From Alphaproteobacteria bacterium (GTDB taxonomy: Bacteria > Pseudomonadota > Alphaproteobacteria > Rs-D84), in contig JAFXVM010000004.1 in NCBI GenBank assembly GCA_017524525.1, forward strand, positions 1-64,000: DNA of 64,000 bases, given 5' to 3'. Each line of letters starts with the position of its first letter. Position 1 is the stretch's first letter. Of this stretch, positions 34,923 through 43,386 are shown in pieces. The position numbers and the translations under genes are program-made. Below the pieces are notes generated by a model, which was not told the DNA's origin, did no database searches, and was given only the letters and a program-made list of their open reading frames with translations.

Positions 34923-34942
34923 GGTTCCGCTGTTACGGAACC
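34923..34942 (+). promoter_or_regulatory. Hairpin with CTGTTA loop before rplE
   Basis: GGTTCCG pairs with CGGAACC around CTGTTA. The same loop closed by CCG/CGG occurs at 36874-36890 before rplR, with different outer pairs. Confidence 0.55.
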
Positions 34943-34962
34943 GATAACAAAAGGTAACAAAA

Positions 34963-35508
34963 ATGCAAAGCAGATTGCGTGAAATTTATGAAAAAAATGT
35001 TGTTCCTGAATTGGTTAAAGAATTTGGGTACAAAAATATGTTCGCAGTTCCAAAACTCACCAAAGTCGTTTTGAATATGGGTGTTGGCGAAGCAGTATCT
35101 GATAAAAAGAAATTGGATAGTGCAGCGGCTGATTTAACAGCGATTGCAGCACAAAAGTCAATCATCACACATGCAAAGAAATCTATTGCAACTTATCGTT
35201 TACGTGAAGGTCAAGCGATTGGAACCAAAGTGACTTTGCGTGGCAAAAGAATGTATGATTTCTTGGATAAATTGATTACAGTGGCTTTGCCACGCGTGAA
35301 AGACTTCCGCGGGCTTTCAAAATCTAAATTTGATGGTCGTGGAAATTATGCTTTCGGTATCAAAGAACACTTGATTTTCCCAGAAATTTCTGTTGATAAA
35401 ATTGACGCTATTCGTGGTATGGATATCGTTATTTGTACAACAGCGAAAACAGATGATGAAGCCCGTGCATTGCTGACTAAAATCGGCTTGCCATTGGTTT
35501 TGAAATAA
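34963..35508 (+). CDS. rplE: 50S ribosomal protein L5
   Basis: 181 residues: [105 protein letters not shown]. It binds 5S rRNA in the central protuberance together with L18. Confidence 0.98.
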   Translation: MQSRLREIYEKNVVPELVKEFGYKNMFAVPKLTKVVLNMGVGEAVSDKKKLDSAAADLTAIAAQKSIITHAKKSIATYRLREGQAIGTKVTLRGKRMYDFLDKLITVALPRVKDFRGLSKSKFDGRGNYAFGIKEHLIFPEISVDKIDAIRGMDIVICTTAKTDDEARALLTKIGLPLVLK

Positions 35509-35526
35509 AAATTAAGGAAATAAAAA

Positions 35527-35829
35527 ATGGCTAAGAAATCGTTAACAAATAGAGAACTTAAACGCAAAAAAATGGTCGCGCAATATGCAAAAAAACGCGA
35601 AGCAATTAAAGCGAAAATGTCCGTTAACGCAACACCAGAAGAACGTATGGATGCCATGAAAAAATTGGCGAAGTTGCCACGCAACGCGAATCCAACTCGT
35701 TTGCATAATCGTTGTTCGATTACTGGGCGTGCTCGCGGATTCTTCCGTATGTTTGGTTTGTGCCGTCAACAGGTTAGAACTCAAGCATCAGAAGGCAAAT
35801 TACCAGGTGTTCGTAAATCAAGCTGGTAA
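35527..35829 (+). CDS. rpsN: 30S ribosomal protein S14 (zinc-free type)
   Basis: 100 residues: the long C-minus form without the CxxC zinc pairs. AKKSLTNRELKRKKMVAQYAKKREAIKA leads, and NPTRLHNRCSITGRARGFFRMFGLCRQQVRTQASEGKLPGVRKSSW ends the protein. Confidence 0.97.
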   Translation: MAKKSLTNRELKRKKMVAQYAKKREAIKAKMSVNATPEERMDAMKKLAKLPRNANPTRLHNRCSITGRARGFFRMFGLCRQQVRTQASEGKLPGVRKSSW

Positions 35830-35899
35830 AGATTAACAAGCAAGCTGTGGACAATGCAGCCCAAGAGCAAGAATTTTCTTGCAAAGTAAGGAGTAAAAT

Positions 35900-36298
35900 A
35901 TGTCAATATCACATCCAATCGGAGATATGGTTACCCGCATCCGTAATGGACAAAATGCAGGTAAAGAATTCGTCACCGTTCCAAACAGCAAATTGCGTGT
36001 TGCTGTGTTGGAAGTTTTGAAAGACGAAGGTTTTATAACAGATTTTCGCCAAGAAAAAATTGATGAAAAACGTACCAATTTGGTAATTGAATTGAAATAC
36101 GTTAATGGTAATGGCGCAATCCAAGAAATCACAACTGTTTCTAAACCAGGACGTCGTGTATATTCTGGGGCTGCGAAAATGCCACGTGTTTTAAATGGTT
36201 TGGGTATCGCAATTGTGTCTACACCAAATGGCGTTATGACAGACCACAAGGCGCGCTTGATGAATGTCGGCGGTGAAGTTTTATGCAAAGTTATCTAA
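35900..36298 (+). CDS. rpsH: 30S ribosomal protein S8
   Basis: 132 residues: HPIGDMVTRIRNGQNAGKEFVTVPNSKLRVAVLEVLKDEGFI, KPGRRVYSGAAKMPRVLNGLGIAIVSTPNGVMTDHKARLMNVGGEVLC. It binds 16S rRNA helix 21 and in E. coli represses the spc operon at rplE; a matching site was not identified by eye here. Confidence 0.98.
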   Translation: MSISHPIGDMVTRIRNGQNAGKEFVTVPNSKLRVAVLEVLKDEGFITDFRQEKIDEKRTNLVIELKYVNGNGAIQEITTVSKPGRRVYSGAAKMPRVLNGLGIAIVSTPNGVMTDHKARLMNVGGEVLCKVI

Positions 36299-36313
36299 TT
36301 AAAGGAAATCGTT

Positions 36314-36865
36314 ATGTCTCGTGCAGGAAAATATCCAGTAGAAATTAAAAATGGCGTATCGGTTGAAATAACAGGTAGCGCTGTGGTTGTTAAAGGTCCA
36401 AAAGGCGAATTGAAAGTAGCATTGAATACTAAAAACGCTGGTTTGGTTGATATCAAAGTTGAAAACGGTCATGTTGTTGTGACTCCTAAAGACGCAGAAG
36501 ATAAAGCTTCTCGTGCTATGTGGGGAACAATGACTCGTAATATCAAAGCCGCTGTGAAAGGTGTTTCAGAAGGTTTTTCAAAACCAATGTACATGAAAGG
36601 TGTTGGTTATAAGGCTTCTGTCAAAGGAAATCAATTCACATTGGTTGTTGGTTTTTCTCATGATGTTGTTATGGAAATCCCAGCAGGTTTGACTGTGACA
36701 ATGGGTGAAACACCAACAGAATTTACAATTTCTGGTATTGATAAAAATTTATTGGGACAATTTGCTGATAAAATTCATAAAATCCGCAAAGCTGACCCAT
36801 ATAAAGGTAAAGGTATCTTCTATAAAGACGAATATGTCCGTCGCAAAGAAGGTAAAAAGAAATAA
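36314..36865 (+). CDS. rplF: 50S ribosomal protein L6
   Basis: 183 residues with both L6 domains: SRAGKYPVEIKNGVSVEI, VVKGPKGELKVALN, then YMKGVGYKASVKGNQFTLVVGFSHDVVMEIPAGLTV and the signature DKNLLGQFADKIHKIRKADPYKGKGIFYKDEYVRRKEGKKK. It lies near the sarcin-ricin loop. Confidence 0.98.
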   Translation: MSRAGKYPVEIKNGVSVEITGSAVVVKGPKGELKVALNTKNAGLVDIKVENGHVVVTPKDAEDKASRAMWGTMTRNIKAAVKGVSEGFSKPMYMKGVGYKASVKGNQFTLVVGFSHDVVMEIPAGLTVTMGETPTEFTISGIDKNLLGQFADKIHKIRKADPYKGKGIFYKDEYVRRKEGKKK

Positions 36866-36873
36866 TAAGTAAT

Positions 36874-36890
36874 TCCCGCTGTTACGGGGA
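36874..36890 (+). promoter_or_regulatory. Hairpin with CTGTTA loop before rplR
   Basis: TCCCG (36874-36878) pairs with CGGGGA (36885-36890) around CTGTTA, the same loop as at 34923-34942. Confidence 0.5.
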
Positions 36891-36911
36891 TATAAAATAA
36901 GGAAAAATAAA

Positions 36912-37268
36912 ATGTTAAGACATTTATCTTCAGAACAAAGACGTGCATTGGCAAATCGCGGTGCATTGAAAAGAAAAAATCCTGGCAAAATTCGTTTGTC
37001 GGTGTTTCGTTCTGCTCGTCATATTGAAATCCAAGCTATTGATGATGTAAAAGGTCACACATTGTGTGCAGCATCTTCAAAAGAAAAAGATTTCAAAGGA
37101 AAAGGATGGAATATCGCTGGGGCTGAAATGGTTGGCAAAATTTTTGCGGAACGCATGGCTAAAGCAGGTATCAAAGATAATTATTATTTTGATCGTGGTC
37201 GTTATTTATATCATGGTCGCGTGAAAGCTTTGGGCGATTCTATGCGCGCAAACGGTATGAAAATTTAA
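36912..37268 (+). CDS. rplR: 50S ribosomal protein L18
   Basis: 118 residues: NPGKIRLSVFRSARHIEIQAIDDVKGHTLCAASSKEKDFKGKGWNIAGAEMVGKIFAERMAKAGI, then YFDRGRYLYHGRVKALGDSMRANGMKI. It binds 5S rRNA with L5. Confidence 0.97.
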   Translation: MLRHLSSEQRRALANRGALKRKNPGKIRLSVFRSARHIEIQAIDDVKGHTLCAASSKEKDFKGKGWNIAGAEMVGKIFAERMAKAGIKDNYYFDRGRYLYHGRVKALGDSMRANGMKI

Positions 37269-37284
37269 TTAATGGAGCAAAAAA

Positions 37285-37839
37285 ATGGCACGTTTTGATG
37301 ATAAAAAATTACAATCAGATAATTTAGTAGATAAATTGGTTTCTATCAACCGCGTTTCAAAAACAGTGAAGGGCGGTCGTAATATGTCGTTTTCTGCACT
37401 GGTTGTAGTGGGTGATAAATCTGGTATGGTTGGATTTGGCAAAGGTAAAGCTTTGGAAGTTCAAGCAGCAGTTCAAAAAGCTACAAAAGCAGCAAAAGCA
37501 AAAATGATACGCGTTCCTTTGAAAGAAGGTCGTACATTGCATCATGATAGTGCTGCTAAATATGGCGCCAGCAAATTGGTTGTTCGCAGTGCTGTTCCTG
37601 GTACTGGAATCATCGCTGGTGGTGCTTTGCGTGCAGTTTTCGAATGTTTGGGCGTTCAGGACGTTGTTGTGAAATCTCAGGGTTCTAATAATCCAAACAA
37701 TATGATTCGTGCTGCATTTTTGGCTTTTGAAAAAATGAATTCTCCAAAAACTGTTGCTGCACGTCGTGGCAAAACAGTTGCAGAAATCATTGCTGGCAGA
37801 GACGGTAAAAAATTAGAAACACCAGCAGAAGCAAAATAA
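37285..37839 (+). CDS. rpsE: 30S ribosomal protein S5
   Basis: 184 residues: [51 protein letters not shown] is the double-stranded-RNA-like domain, and [42 protein letters not shown] follows. It forms the mRNA entry and fidelity region with S4 and S3. rpmD (L30), which normally follows, is absent. Confidence 0.98.
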   Translation: MARFDDKKLQSDNLVDKLVSINRVSKTVKGGRNMSFSALVVVGDKSGMVGFGKGKALEVQAAVQKATKAAKAKMIRVPLKEGRTLHHDSAAKYGASKLVVRSAVPGTGIIAGGALRAVFECLGVQDVVVKSQGSNNPNNMIRAAFLAFEKMNSPKTVAARRGKTVAEIIAGRDGKKLETPAEAK

Positions 37840-37922
37840 GCAAAATTAACCGAGTACATAATCTTGAATTATGTGCGAAAAGGACTATAATGATATAGTC
37901 ATAGGACAAAAAGGAAAAAGAA
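37840..37922 (+). other. Gap where rpmD normally lies: two small hairpins, no gene
   Basis: GTACATAAT with ATTATGTGC (37854-37877) and GACTAT with ATAGTC (37883-37900) occupy the 83 nt between rpsE and rplO. No ORF resembling L30 is present on either strand. Confidence 0.6.
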
Positions 37923-38381
37923 ATGAAATTAAATGCATTGATGGATAATTTCGGCGCACGCAAAGATGTTAAACGCGTTGGTCGTGGTATGGCGTCTGGA
38001 TATGGTAAAACATCTGGTCGTGGTAATAAGGGTCAAAAGGCTCGTTCTGGTTCTCGTAAACAGGCTACTTTCCAAGGTGGACAAATGCCGATTTTGCGTC
38101 GTTTTCCAAAATTTGGTTTTAACAATCCTTTCCACAAAGAATATGTAACTATCAATTTGGGTGATATTGAAAAATTCATTGCATCTGGTAAAATTGATGC
38201 GAAGAAAGAAATCAATATCGATACTTTGTTGAATGCAAAAATTTTGAATCGCAGATTGGATGGTTTGAAAGTTTTGGGCAAAGGCACAATCAAAACAGCA
38301 GTGAATATTGTTGCTGACAAATGGTCTAAATCAGCCGAAGCAGCAATCGTCAAAGCTGGTGGAAAAATCCAATCTAAATAA
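37923..38381 (+). CDS. rplO: 50S ribosomal protein L15
   Basis: 152 residues: MKLNALMDNFGARKDVKRVGRGMASGYGKTSGRGNKGQKARSG is the Gly/Arg/Lys-rich extension into the rRNA. GGQMPILRRFPKFGFNNPFHKEYVTINLGDI follows, then the globular C-terminal part. The 60 nt to secY hold a 14-bp hairpin with G-U pairs (38389-38421). Confidence 0.97.
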   Translation: MKLNALMDNFGARKDVKRVGRGMASGYGKTSGRGNKGQKARSGSRKQATFQGGQMPILRRFPKFGFNNPFHKEYVTINLGDIEKFIASGKIDAKKEINIDTLLNAKILNRRLDGLKVLGKGTIKTAVNIVADKWSKSAEAAIVKAGGKIQSK

Positions 38382-38388
38382 TCAATAT

Positions 38389-38421
38389 AAACACATCTGC
38401 CTTTTTGGGCGGGTGTGTTTT
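38389..38421 (+). terminator. Attenuator-like hairpin between rplO and secY
   Basis: AAACACATCTGCC pairs with GGGCGGGTGTGTTT using several G-T pairs, followed by a T-rich end. It could reduce transcription into secY. Confidence 0.5.
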
Positions 38422-38441
38422 AATCACAAAAGATAGATATC

Positions 38442-39758
38442 ATGAGATTCTTGAAAAATATTTTTGGAAACCTTACTGATTTACAAAAGCGCATCATGTT
38501 TACTTTGGGTGCGTTGATTGTGTATCGTATTGGTTCTTTCATTCCATTACCAGGTGTTAATGCCAGTGCTGTTTTGCATTTGTTTAATGGCGACAATGGT
38601 ATGATGGGAATGTTCGATATGTTTTCGGGGGGATCATTATCTCGTATGTCAGTGTTGGCGTTAAATATTTTCCCGTACATCTCGGCTTCTATCGTGATTC
38701 AATTATTGACTGCTACCAGTAAATCTTTGACTGATTTAAGAAAAGAAGGCGAATCTGGACGTATTAAAATCAACCAATATACTCGCTATTTGGCAGTGTT
38801 GTTGGCTGTGGTTCAGGGTTGGGCAATCGTGCGCAGTTTGGAATCTATGGCACCAGTAAACGGAATATCTGCTGTTGCAAATCCAGGTTTTTCGTTTGAA
38901 TTATCTGCCATAGTTGCTTTGGTTGGTGGAACTGTGTTTGTTATGTGGTTGGCTGAACAAATCACAGCGCGCGGTATTGGTCAAGGTGCTTCGCTTTTGA
39001 TTTTTGCAGGTATTATCGCAGAAGTTCCAGGTGGAATTGCAAAATTGTTTTCGTTGGCGGGCGTTGGACAAATGTCGCCTGCGATGATTGCGTTAGTGTT
39101 GGGTTTTGTGATTGGCATCGTTGCTTTGATTGCATTTATGGAACAAGCACAACGTCGTATTCAAATTTTGTATCCTCGTCAAGCGATGGCTAATGGCGTT
39201 ATGAATACAAATGTTTCTTATTTGCCGATTAAGGTAAATATGTCTGGGGTTATGGGACCTGTGTTTGCTTCATCTATTATGATGTTGCCAGCGTTTATAC
39301 AACGTTTTGTTCAAAGTGAAAATTTGACAGTTCAAAATATTCTTGGATTTTTCACTTATGGAACATGGTCTTATATGGCGCTTTATACTGTTTTGATTGC
39401 GTTCTTTGCGTATTTCCAAACAGCAGTGGTTTTCAACAGCGAAGAAACCAGCAACAATTTGAAAAATATGGGTGGATATATTCCGGGTGTTCGTCCGGGC
39501 GAACAAACTATGCACTATTTAGACAGTGTTGTATCAAGAACAACTGCGATTGGTGTTGTTTATTTAATAGTTGTTTGTGTGTTGCCTATTATTTTGAATA
39601 CTCGTGGTGGAATGCCTTTGATGATTGGCGGAACCAGTGTCTTAATCGTTGCGGGCGTTGTATTGGATACTATGAATCAAATAAAATCTTATTTGGTTGA
39701 AAAGAAGTATACAGGTGTCGTGAACAACGGACAAAAGAAAGGTCGTTTTCGCGGCTAA
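38442..39758 (+). CDS. secY: Protein translocase subunit SecY
   Basis: 438 residues with ten membrane segments. The start is FGNLTDLQKRIMFTLGALIVYRIGSFIPLPGVN, the plug region MFDMFSGGSLSRMSVLALNIFPYISASIVIQLLT, the cytosolic loop GIGQGASLLIFAGII and the C-terminal loop FNSEETSNNLKNMGGYIPGVRPGEQT that binds SecA and the ribosome. It moves exported precursors, including the many secreted Cys-rich proteins here, across the inner membrane. adk, usually next, is missing, and rpsM follows after 141 nt. Confidence 0.98.
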   Translation: MRFLKNIFGNLTDLQKRIMFTLGALIVYRIGSFIPLPGVNASAVLHLFNGDNGMMGMFDMFSGGSLSRMSVLALNIFPYISASIVIQLLTATSKSLTDLRKEGESGRIKINQYTRYLAVLLAVVQGWAIVRSLESMAPVNGISAVANPGFSFELSAIVALVGGTVFVMWLAEQITARGIGQGASLLIFAGIIAEVPGGIAKLFSLAGVGQMSPAMIALVLGFVIGIVALIAFMEQAQRRIQILYPRQAMANGVMNTNVSYLPIKVNMSGVMGPVFASSIMMLPAFIQRFVQSENLTVQNILGFFTYGTWSYMALYTVLIAFFAYFQTAVVFNSEETSNNLKNMGGYIPGVRPGEQTMHYLDSVVSRTTAIGVVYLIVVCVLPIILNTRGGMPLMIGGTSVLIVAGVVLDTMNQIKSYLVEKKYTGVVNNGQKKGRFRG

Positions 39759-39817
39759 GATAAAAATTTGATTTTTGCTGTGATGCATTATAAAATTGGT
39801 TGCAGTAAAAATCAGGC

Positions 39818-39847
39818 GCATTCAAAAAACGTGTGGATTTTGAATGC
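39818..39847 (+). promoter_or_regulatory. 10-bp hairpin between secY and rpsM
   Basis: GCATTCAAAA (39818-39827) pairs with TTTTGAATGC (39838-39847). It lies in the 141-nt gap where adk would be expected; no gene is visible there. Confidence 0.55.
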
Positions 39848-39899
39848 AAGGTTGAGTGGAAACATTCGAATAAACTAAAAAAACAAAGGAAAATAAAAG

Positions 39900-40277
39900 A
39901 TGGCACGTATAGCAGGTGTTAACATCCCAAGCGAAAAACGCATTGAAATTGCGTTAAGATACATTCATGGTATCGGGCCTGCCAAATCTGCACAGATTTG
40001 TTCTGCATTGAAATTGAAAGACGGTCTGCGCGCAAAAGATTTGACTGACGAGGATGTTATCAAAATTTCAAATTATATTGAACAAAACTTCAAAGTAGAA
40101 GGTGATGTTCGTCGCGAAGTTGCAATGAATATTAAACGTTTGCAAGATTTGAAAACATATCGCGGCATTCGTCATCGTAATCGTTTACCAGTTCGTGGTC
40201 AACGCACTCAAACTAACGCAAGAACTCGTAAGGGTAAACGCGTGGTTGTTGCTGGATCCGCAACTAAGGGTAAATAA
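39900..40277 (+). CDS. rpsM: 30S ribosomal protein S13
   Basis: 125 residues: [33 protein letters not shown], the helix-two-turn-helix region [34 protein letters not shown] and the tail [26 protein letters not shown] that reaches the P-site tRNA. rpmJ (L36), normally before or near it, is not seen. Confidence 0.98.
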   Translation: MARIAGVNIPSEKRIEIALRYIHGIGPAKSAQICSALKLKDGLRAKDLTDEDVIKISNYIEQNFKVEGDVRREVAMNIKRLQDLKTYRGIRHRNRLPVRGQRTQTNARTRKGKRVVVAGSATKGK

Positions 40278-40339
40278 AATTAATTGGGTAGAGATTAACA
40301 CGATAGTTAATTGAAGACATCTAAACAAGGAAAACACAA

Positions 40340-40723
40340 ATGGCAGTTACAAAATCAAAAAAGAAAGTTGTAAAGAAAGTATCACATGGTATTGCTCATG
40401 TGGTCGCAACAAATAATAATACACGTATAACAATCACAGACCAAAGTGGTGCTGTTTTGACATGGGCAACCGCTGGGGCTAATAATTTCAAGGGTGCAAA
40501 AAAATCAACACCATACGCAGCAACAGTTGTTGCAGATGCAGTTGGTAAAAAAGTTGCTGAAATGGGTATGAAAACAGTTGATGTTTTGATGCGCGGTATT
40601 GGTCAAGGTCGTGAATCTGCTGTTCGTGGTTTGGCAAATGCAGGATTGGTTGTTCAATCTATTACAGACACGACACGTATTCCACACAACGGGTGCCGTC
40701 CAAAGAAAGTTCGTCGTGTGTAA
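40340..40723 (+). CDS. rpsK: 30S ribosomal protein S11
   Basis: 127 residues: GIAHVVATNNNTRITITDQSGAVLTWATAGANNFKGAKKSTPYAATVVADAV, GRESAVRGLANAGLVVQSITDTTRIPHNGCRPKKVRRV, the platform protein with the IPHNGCRPKK end. A strong terminator follows at once, so the alpha operon is split here from rpoA. Confidence 0.98.
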   Translation: MAVTKSKKKVVKKVSHGIAHVVATNNNTRITITDQSGAVLTWATAGANNFKGAKKSTPYAATVVADAVGKKVAEMGMKTVDVLMRGIGQGRESAVRGLANAGLVVQSITDTTRIPHNGCRPKKVRRV

Positions 40724-40746
40724 TAATTGCATTTTCGCAAAAATTA

Positions 40747-40772
40747 AAACCGTCCGTTTGGACGGTTTTTTT
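40747..40772 (+). terminator. Terminator ending the long ribosomal-protein transcript
   Basis: AAACCGTCC (40747-40755) pairs with GGACGGTTT (40760-40768) around GTTT, followed by a T-run. It separates rpsK from the Cys-rich gene and rpoA. Confidence 0.9.
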
Positions 40773-40793
40773 GTATAAAAAATTTTTTTAATA

Positions 40794-40822
40794 TTGCGAA
40801 TAAAAATTAAAATTGATAAAAT
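40794..40822 (+). promoter_or_regulatory. Promoter of the Cys-rich gene inserted before rpoA
   Basis: TTGCGA (40794-40799), a 17-bp spacer and TAAAAT (40817-40822) with upstream TGA. Confidence 0.6.
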
Positions 40823-40861
40823 AATCTGGTAACCAAGGAACGAAAGGTATTTTTCTTAATC

Positions 40862-42034
40862 ATGAAATTTGTAAAATCTGCATTTTTATCGGTCGTTTTT
40901 GCATGTGTTGGTAGTCTGTGTGTAATTGGTGGTGCGATAAGCAGTTGTGTAAATTACAATGATTCTAATCGAACATGTGGTGGGGCACGACCTGCTACGT
41001 GTGCTGGTTCGTATTGTTATATGGGGATAGCGTATAAGTGTGATGAGAAATGTTATTGCACTGGGGGGATGTCACAGGGTGATGGTTTATTGAGTCATTG
41101 TAATCCGGCAAACGGAACTTTTAAATTTGGTGCAATTTCGCATTCTTCCTCTTCTGTTGGTGTGCACGTGTGCCCATCGGGGGATTATCAGTTTTCTGAT
41201 GACGGAGCAGGTGCATTATCAGATTGTTATATGCATTGTAATAATAAAAAGCTACATAACATGGACGTATATTGTTCGCCAACAAAATATTTACCTGCTG
41301 GTAAAGAAAGCAGTGAAGATTGTCCGGCTGGCTATGCGTGTGCTGGTAACGTTACTTATCACACTAATTGTACCAACGACCAAGGAAGAGAAAAATGTTA
41401 TGGACTTAATTATGCTGCAGCAAACTCGTCAGCCTGTTCCACCTGTGATGCAGATGGTAAAGCAGTTGTTAAAAATGGCGAATTACATGTTGGTTGTGAA
41501 TTTTGTCCAGACGGAAAATACACGACGGACCATCAGAATTGTCTTGATTGTCCAGTAGGATATTCTTGTCAAAGCGGTATACGACATAAGTGCACAGGAA
41601 AAACTTATTCTGATGTGGAAGGATTAGCAGAATGTAAGGTTTGTAGTGGTGATAAAAAGGGTGTCACATATGCAACAACAACTGTTAATGGTCAAACCGA
41701 GACTTTGCAGACGGGGTGCGATATTTGTCCAAATGGAAAATACGGAAATGATGGTGTGTGCGAACCTTGTACTGCGGGGTATAGGTGTCTAAATGGTGAA
41801 AAAATCATTTGTCCCAAAGGTTATTATTCGGCTGCTGGTGCGGTCAGTTGTACACATTGTCCAAACTATTTCACTACTGAAGGTCCGGGAACAGCATGGA
41901 TGCAGGGCGAAAATGTACCTTGTACTGTGGCACATATATATTTAAAGAATGCAAATACTTCTGGTAATGGTATAATGTTTCCTGCTTGTTTAAATCGTGG
42001 CGACATAAATGAAAGAGTTTTGTATTCAAATTAA
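40862..42034 (+). CDS. Exported Cys-rich protein with GCC2/GCC3-like (C-x-x-C-P-x-G-x-Y) repeats
   Basis: The 390-residue protein has a signal peptide (MKFVKSAFLSVVFACVGSLC...) and 38 cysteines. From about residue 210 there are repeated units of the form C-x-x-C-P-[DNK]-G-[KY]-Y...C-x-x-C-x-x-G-[YS]-x-C (CEFCPDGKYTTDHQNC, CDICPNGKYGNDGVC, CPKGYYSAAGAVSC). These resemble the disulfide-rich GCC2/GCC3 or TNFR-like repeats of eukaryotic surface proteins. It must fold oxidatively in the periplasm or at the surface. It has its own promoter and is set between rpsK and rpoA, which is very unusual. Function unknown. Confidence 0.78.
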   Translation: MKFVKSAFLSVVFACVGSLCVIGGAISSCVNYNDSNRTCGGARPATCAGSYCYMGIAYKCDEKCYCTGGMSQGDGLLSHCNPANGTFKFGAISHSSSSVGVHVCPSGDYQFSDDGAGALSDCYMHCNNKKLHNMDVYCSPTKYLPAGKESSEDCPAGYACAGNVTYHTNCTNDQGREKCYGLNYAAANSSACSTCDADGKAVVKNGELHVGCEFCPDGKYTTDHQNCLDCPVGYSCQSGIRHKCTGKTYSDVEGLAECKVCSGDKKGVTYATTTVNGQTETLQTGCDICPNGKYGNDGVCEPCTAGYRCLNGEKIICPKGYYSAAGAVSCTHCPNYFTTEGPGTAWMQGENVPCTVAHIYLKNANTSGNGIMFPACLNRGDINERVLYSN

Positions 42035-42063
42035 TTGACTTTTCAAAAAATTTGTTATAAAAT
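42035..42063 (+). promoter_or_regulatory. Promoter of rpoA
   Basis: TTGACT (42035-42040) begins right after the stop of the Cys-rich gene. A 17-bp spacer leads to TAAAAT (42058-42063). rpoA is thus independent of the upstream r-protein transcript. Confidence 0.65.
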
Positions 42064-42131
42064 CTGCGGGTGCGCGGGAAAAGTGCGTTAATCTGGTGAA
42101 AATAATAAACTAAGCCTGATGGAGTATAAAA

Positions 42132-43160
42132 ATGATTGAAAAAAACTGGATGACTTTGATTAAGCCAAAAAAATTGAATATCAAAGTCGATGAAAATAAC
42201 CCTAATATTGCAACTTTGGTCGCTGAACCTTTGGAAAAAGGTTTCGGTTTAACATTAGGAACTGCATTACGTCGTGTTCTGTTGTCTTCTTTGCAGGGAT
42301 GTGCGCCAATCTATGTTAAAATTGATGGTGTTCAACATGAATTCAGCAGTTTGGCTGGTGTACGTGAAGATGTGACTGATATTATTTTGAATTTAAAAGG
42401 TGTTTATTTCAAAGCATTGACAGAAGGTCAACACAAAGCAACTTTGAAAGTCAAAGGTCCTGCAGTTGTGACTGCTGCGATGATTGAAACATCTGGCAGT
42501 GTCGAAGTTATGAACAAAGATGCTGAAATTTGCACTTTGGATAATGGCGCGTCATTGGATATGGAAATCACATTGGCGTCTGGTCGTGGTTATGTTCCTG
42601 CATCTGTTAATGCAACAGATTTGCCTTTGGGAACAATTCCAGTTGATTCAATTTATTCACCAATTTTGAATGTTGCATCAAATGTTTTCCCAACTCGCGT
42701 TGGTCAAAGCACTGATTATGACAAATTGGAATTGACTGTTAAAACAAATGGCGCAGTATCTCCAGAAGATGCGATTGCTTTTGCTGCTCGCATTTTGACA
42801 GATCAATTGACTGTGTTTATCAATTTTGAAGATCCTGCTCAAATCAGCGCAGCAAGCGATGAAGAAAAAGCAAAAGATGTTTTGCCATTTGATCCAAAAT
42901 TATTGAAACATGTTGACGAATTGGAATTGTCTGTTCGTGCAACAAATTGTTTGAAAAATGACAAGATTAACTGGTTGGGCGAATTGGTTCAAAAGACAGA
43001 AAACGATATGTTGAAAACACCAAACTTTGGTCGTAAATCTTTGAACGAAATTAAGGCTCAATTGGAAGCAATGGGATTGTCTTTGGGTATGGAAGTACCA
43101 GGTTGGCCACCAGAAAATATTGCGGAATTGGCCAAAAAATACGAAGACCCCTATAAATAA
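42132..43160 (+). CDS. rpoA: RNA polymerase subunit alpha
   Basis: 342 residues, full length. The N-terminal dimerisation domain has [22 protein letters not shown], and [20 protein letters not shown] follows. The C-terminal domain is [48 protein letters not shown] and includes the Arg (VRATNCL) used for UP-element contact. It assembles core polymerase. Its stop codon starts the third copy of the structured element, and rplQ is separated by 226 nt, more than usual. Confidence 0.98.
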   Translation: MIEKNWMTLIKPKKLNIKVDENNPNIATLVAEPLEKGFGLTLGTALRRVLLSSLQGCAPIYVKIDGVQHEFSSLAGVREDVTDIILNLKGVYFKALTEGQHKATLKVKGPAVVTAAMIETSGSVEVMNKDAEICTLDNGASLDMEITLASGRGYVPASVNATDLPLGTIPVDSIYSPILNVASNVFPTRVGQSTDYDKLELTVKTNGAVSPEDAIAFAARILTDQLTVFINFEDPAQISAASDEEKAKDVLPFDPKLLKHVDELELSVRATNCLKNDKINWLGELVQKTENDMLKTPNFGRKSLNEIKAQLEAMGLSLGMEVPGWPPENIAELAKKYEDPYK

Positions 43161-43261
43161 AATTGTGATAATGTGCCATTTGTTGTGTTTGGCGGTTCTT
43201 ATGTAGGTTTACTACACCGCGAACCACCAAACACTTCCAACTAACACATTCTTACAATTTT
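43159..43261 (+). repeat. Stop-codon-associated structured element, copy 3
   Basis: The outer stem pairs 43159-43175 with 43245-43261 (15 of 17). The inner stem pairs 43185-43198 with 43221-43234 (13 of 14). The 22-nt loop at 43199-43220 has apical hairpin TGTAG (43202-43206) with CTACA (43212-43216). Loop bases TTA and CCGC and the TTCCAA following the inner stem match the copy at 18254-18353, whereas stem bases differ and covary. Confidence 0.82.
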
Positions 43262-43362
43262 CTTACCCGATGCTAGAAACTGGGTAAGCCGAAAACAAAA
43301 TCCACGATTCAGAAAGAAATTTTTGGTTGTGGCGTCTCAAAAAATCCCTGATGAAATCAGGG
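43262..43362 (+). promoter_or_regulatory. Two further hairpins in the rpoA-rplQ gap
   Basis: CTTACCC (43262-43268) pairs with GGGTAAG (43282-43288), and CCCTGAT (43346-43352) pairs with ATCAGGG (43356-43362) around GAA, 18 nt before the ribosome site of rplQ. They may be processing sites or an L17 leader. Confidence 0.5.
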
Positions 43363-43386
43363 CGGAAACAACAAAAGGAGTAATCA

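Noticed and set aside
43159-43261. Structured elements as integron attC sites
   Set aside because: They fold like attC, but the core GTTRRRY/RYYYAAC boxes are not evident and no integron integrase is in the window. Not fully excluded.
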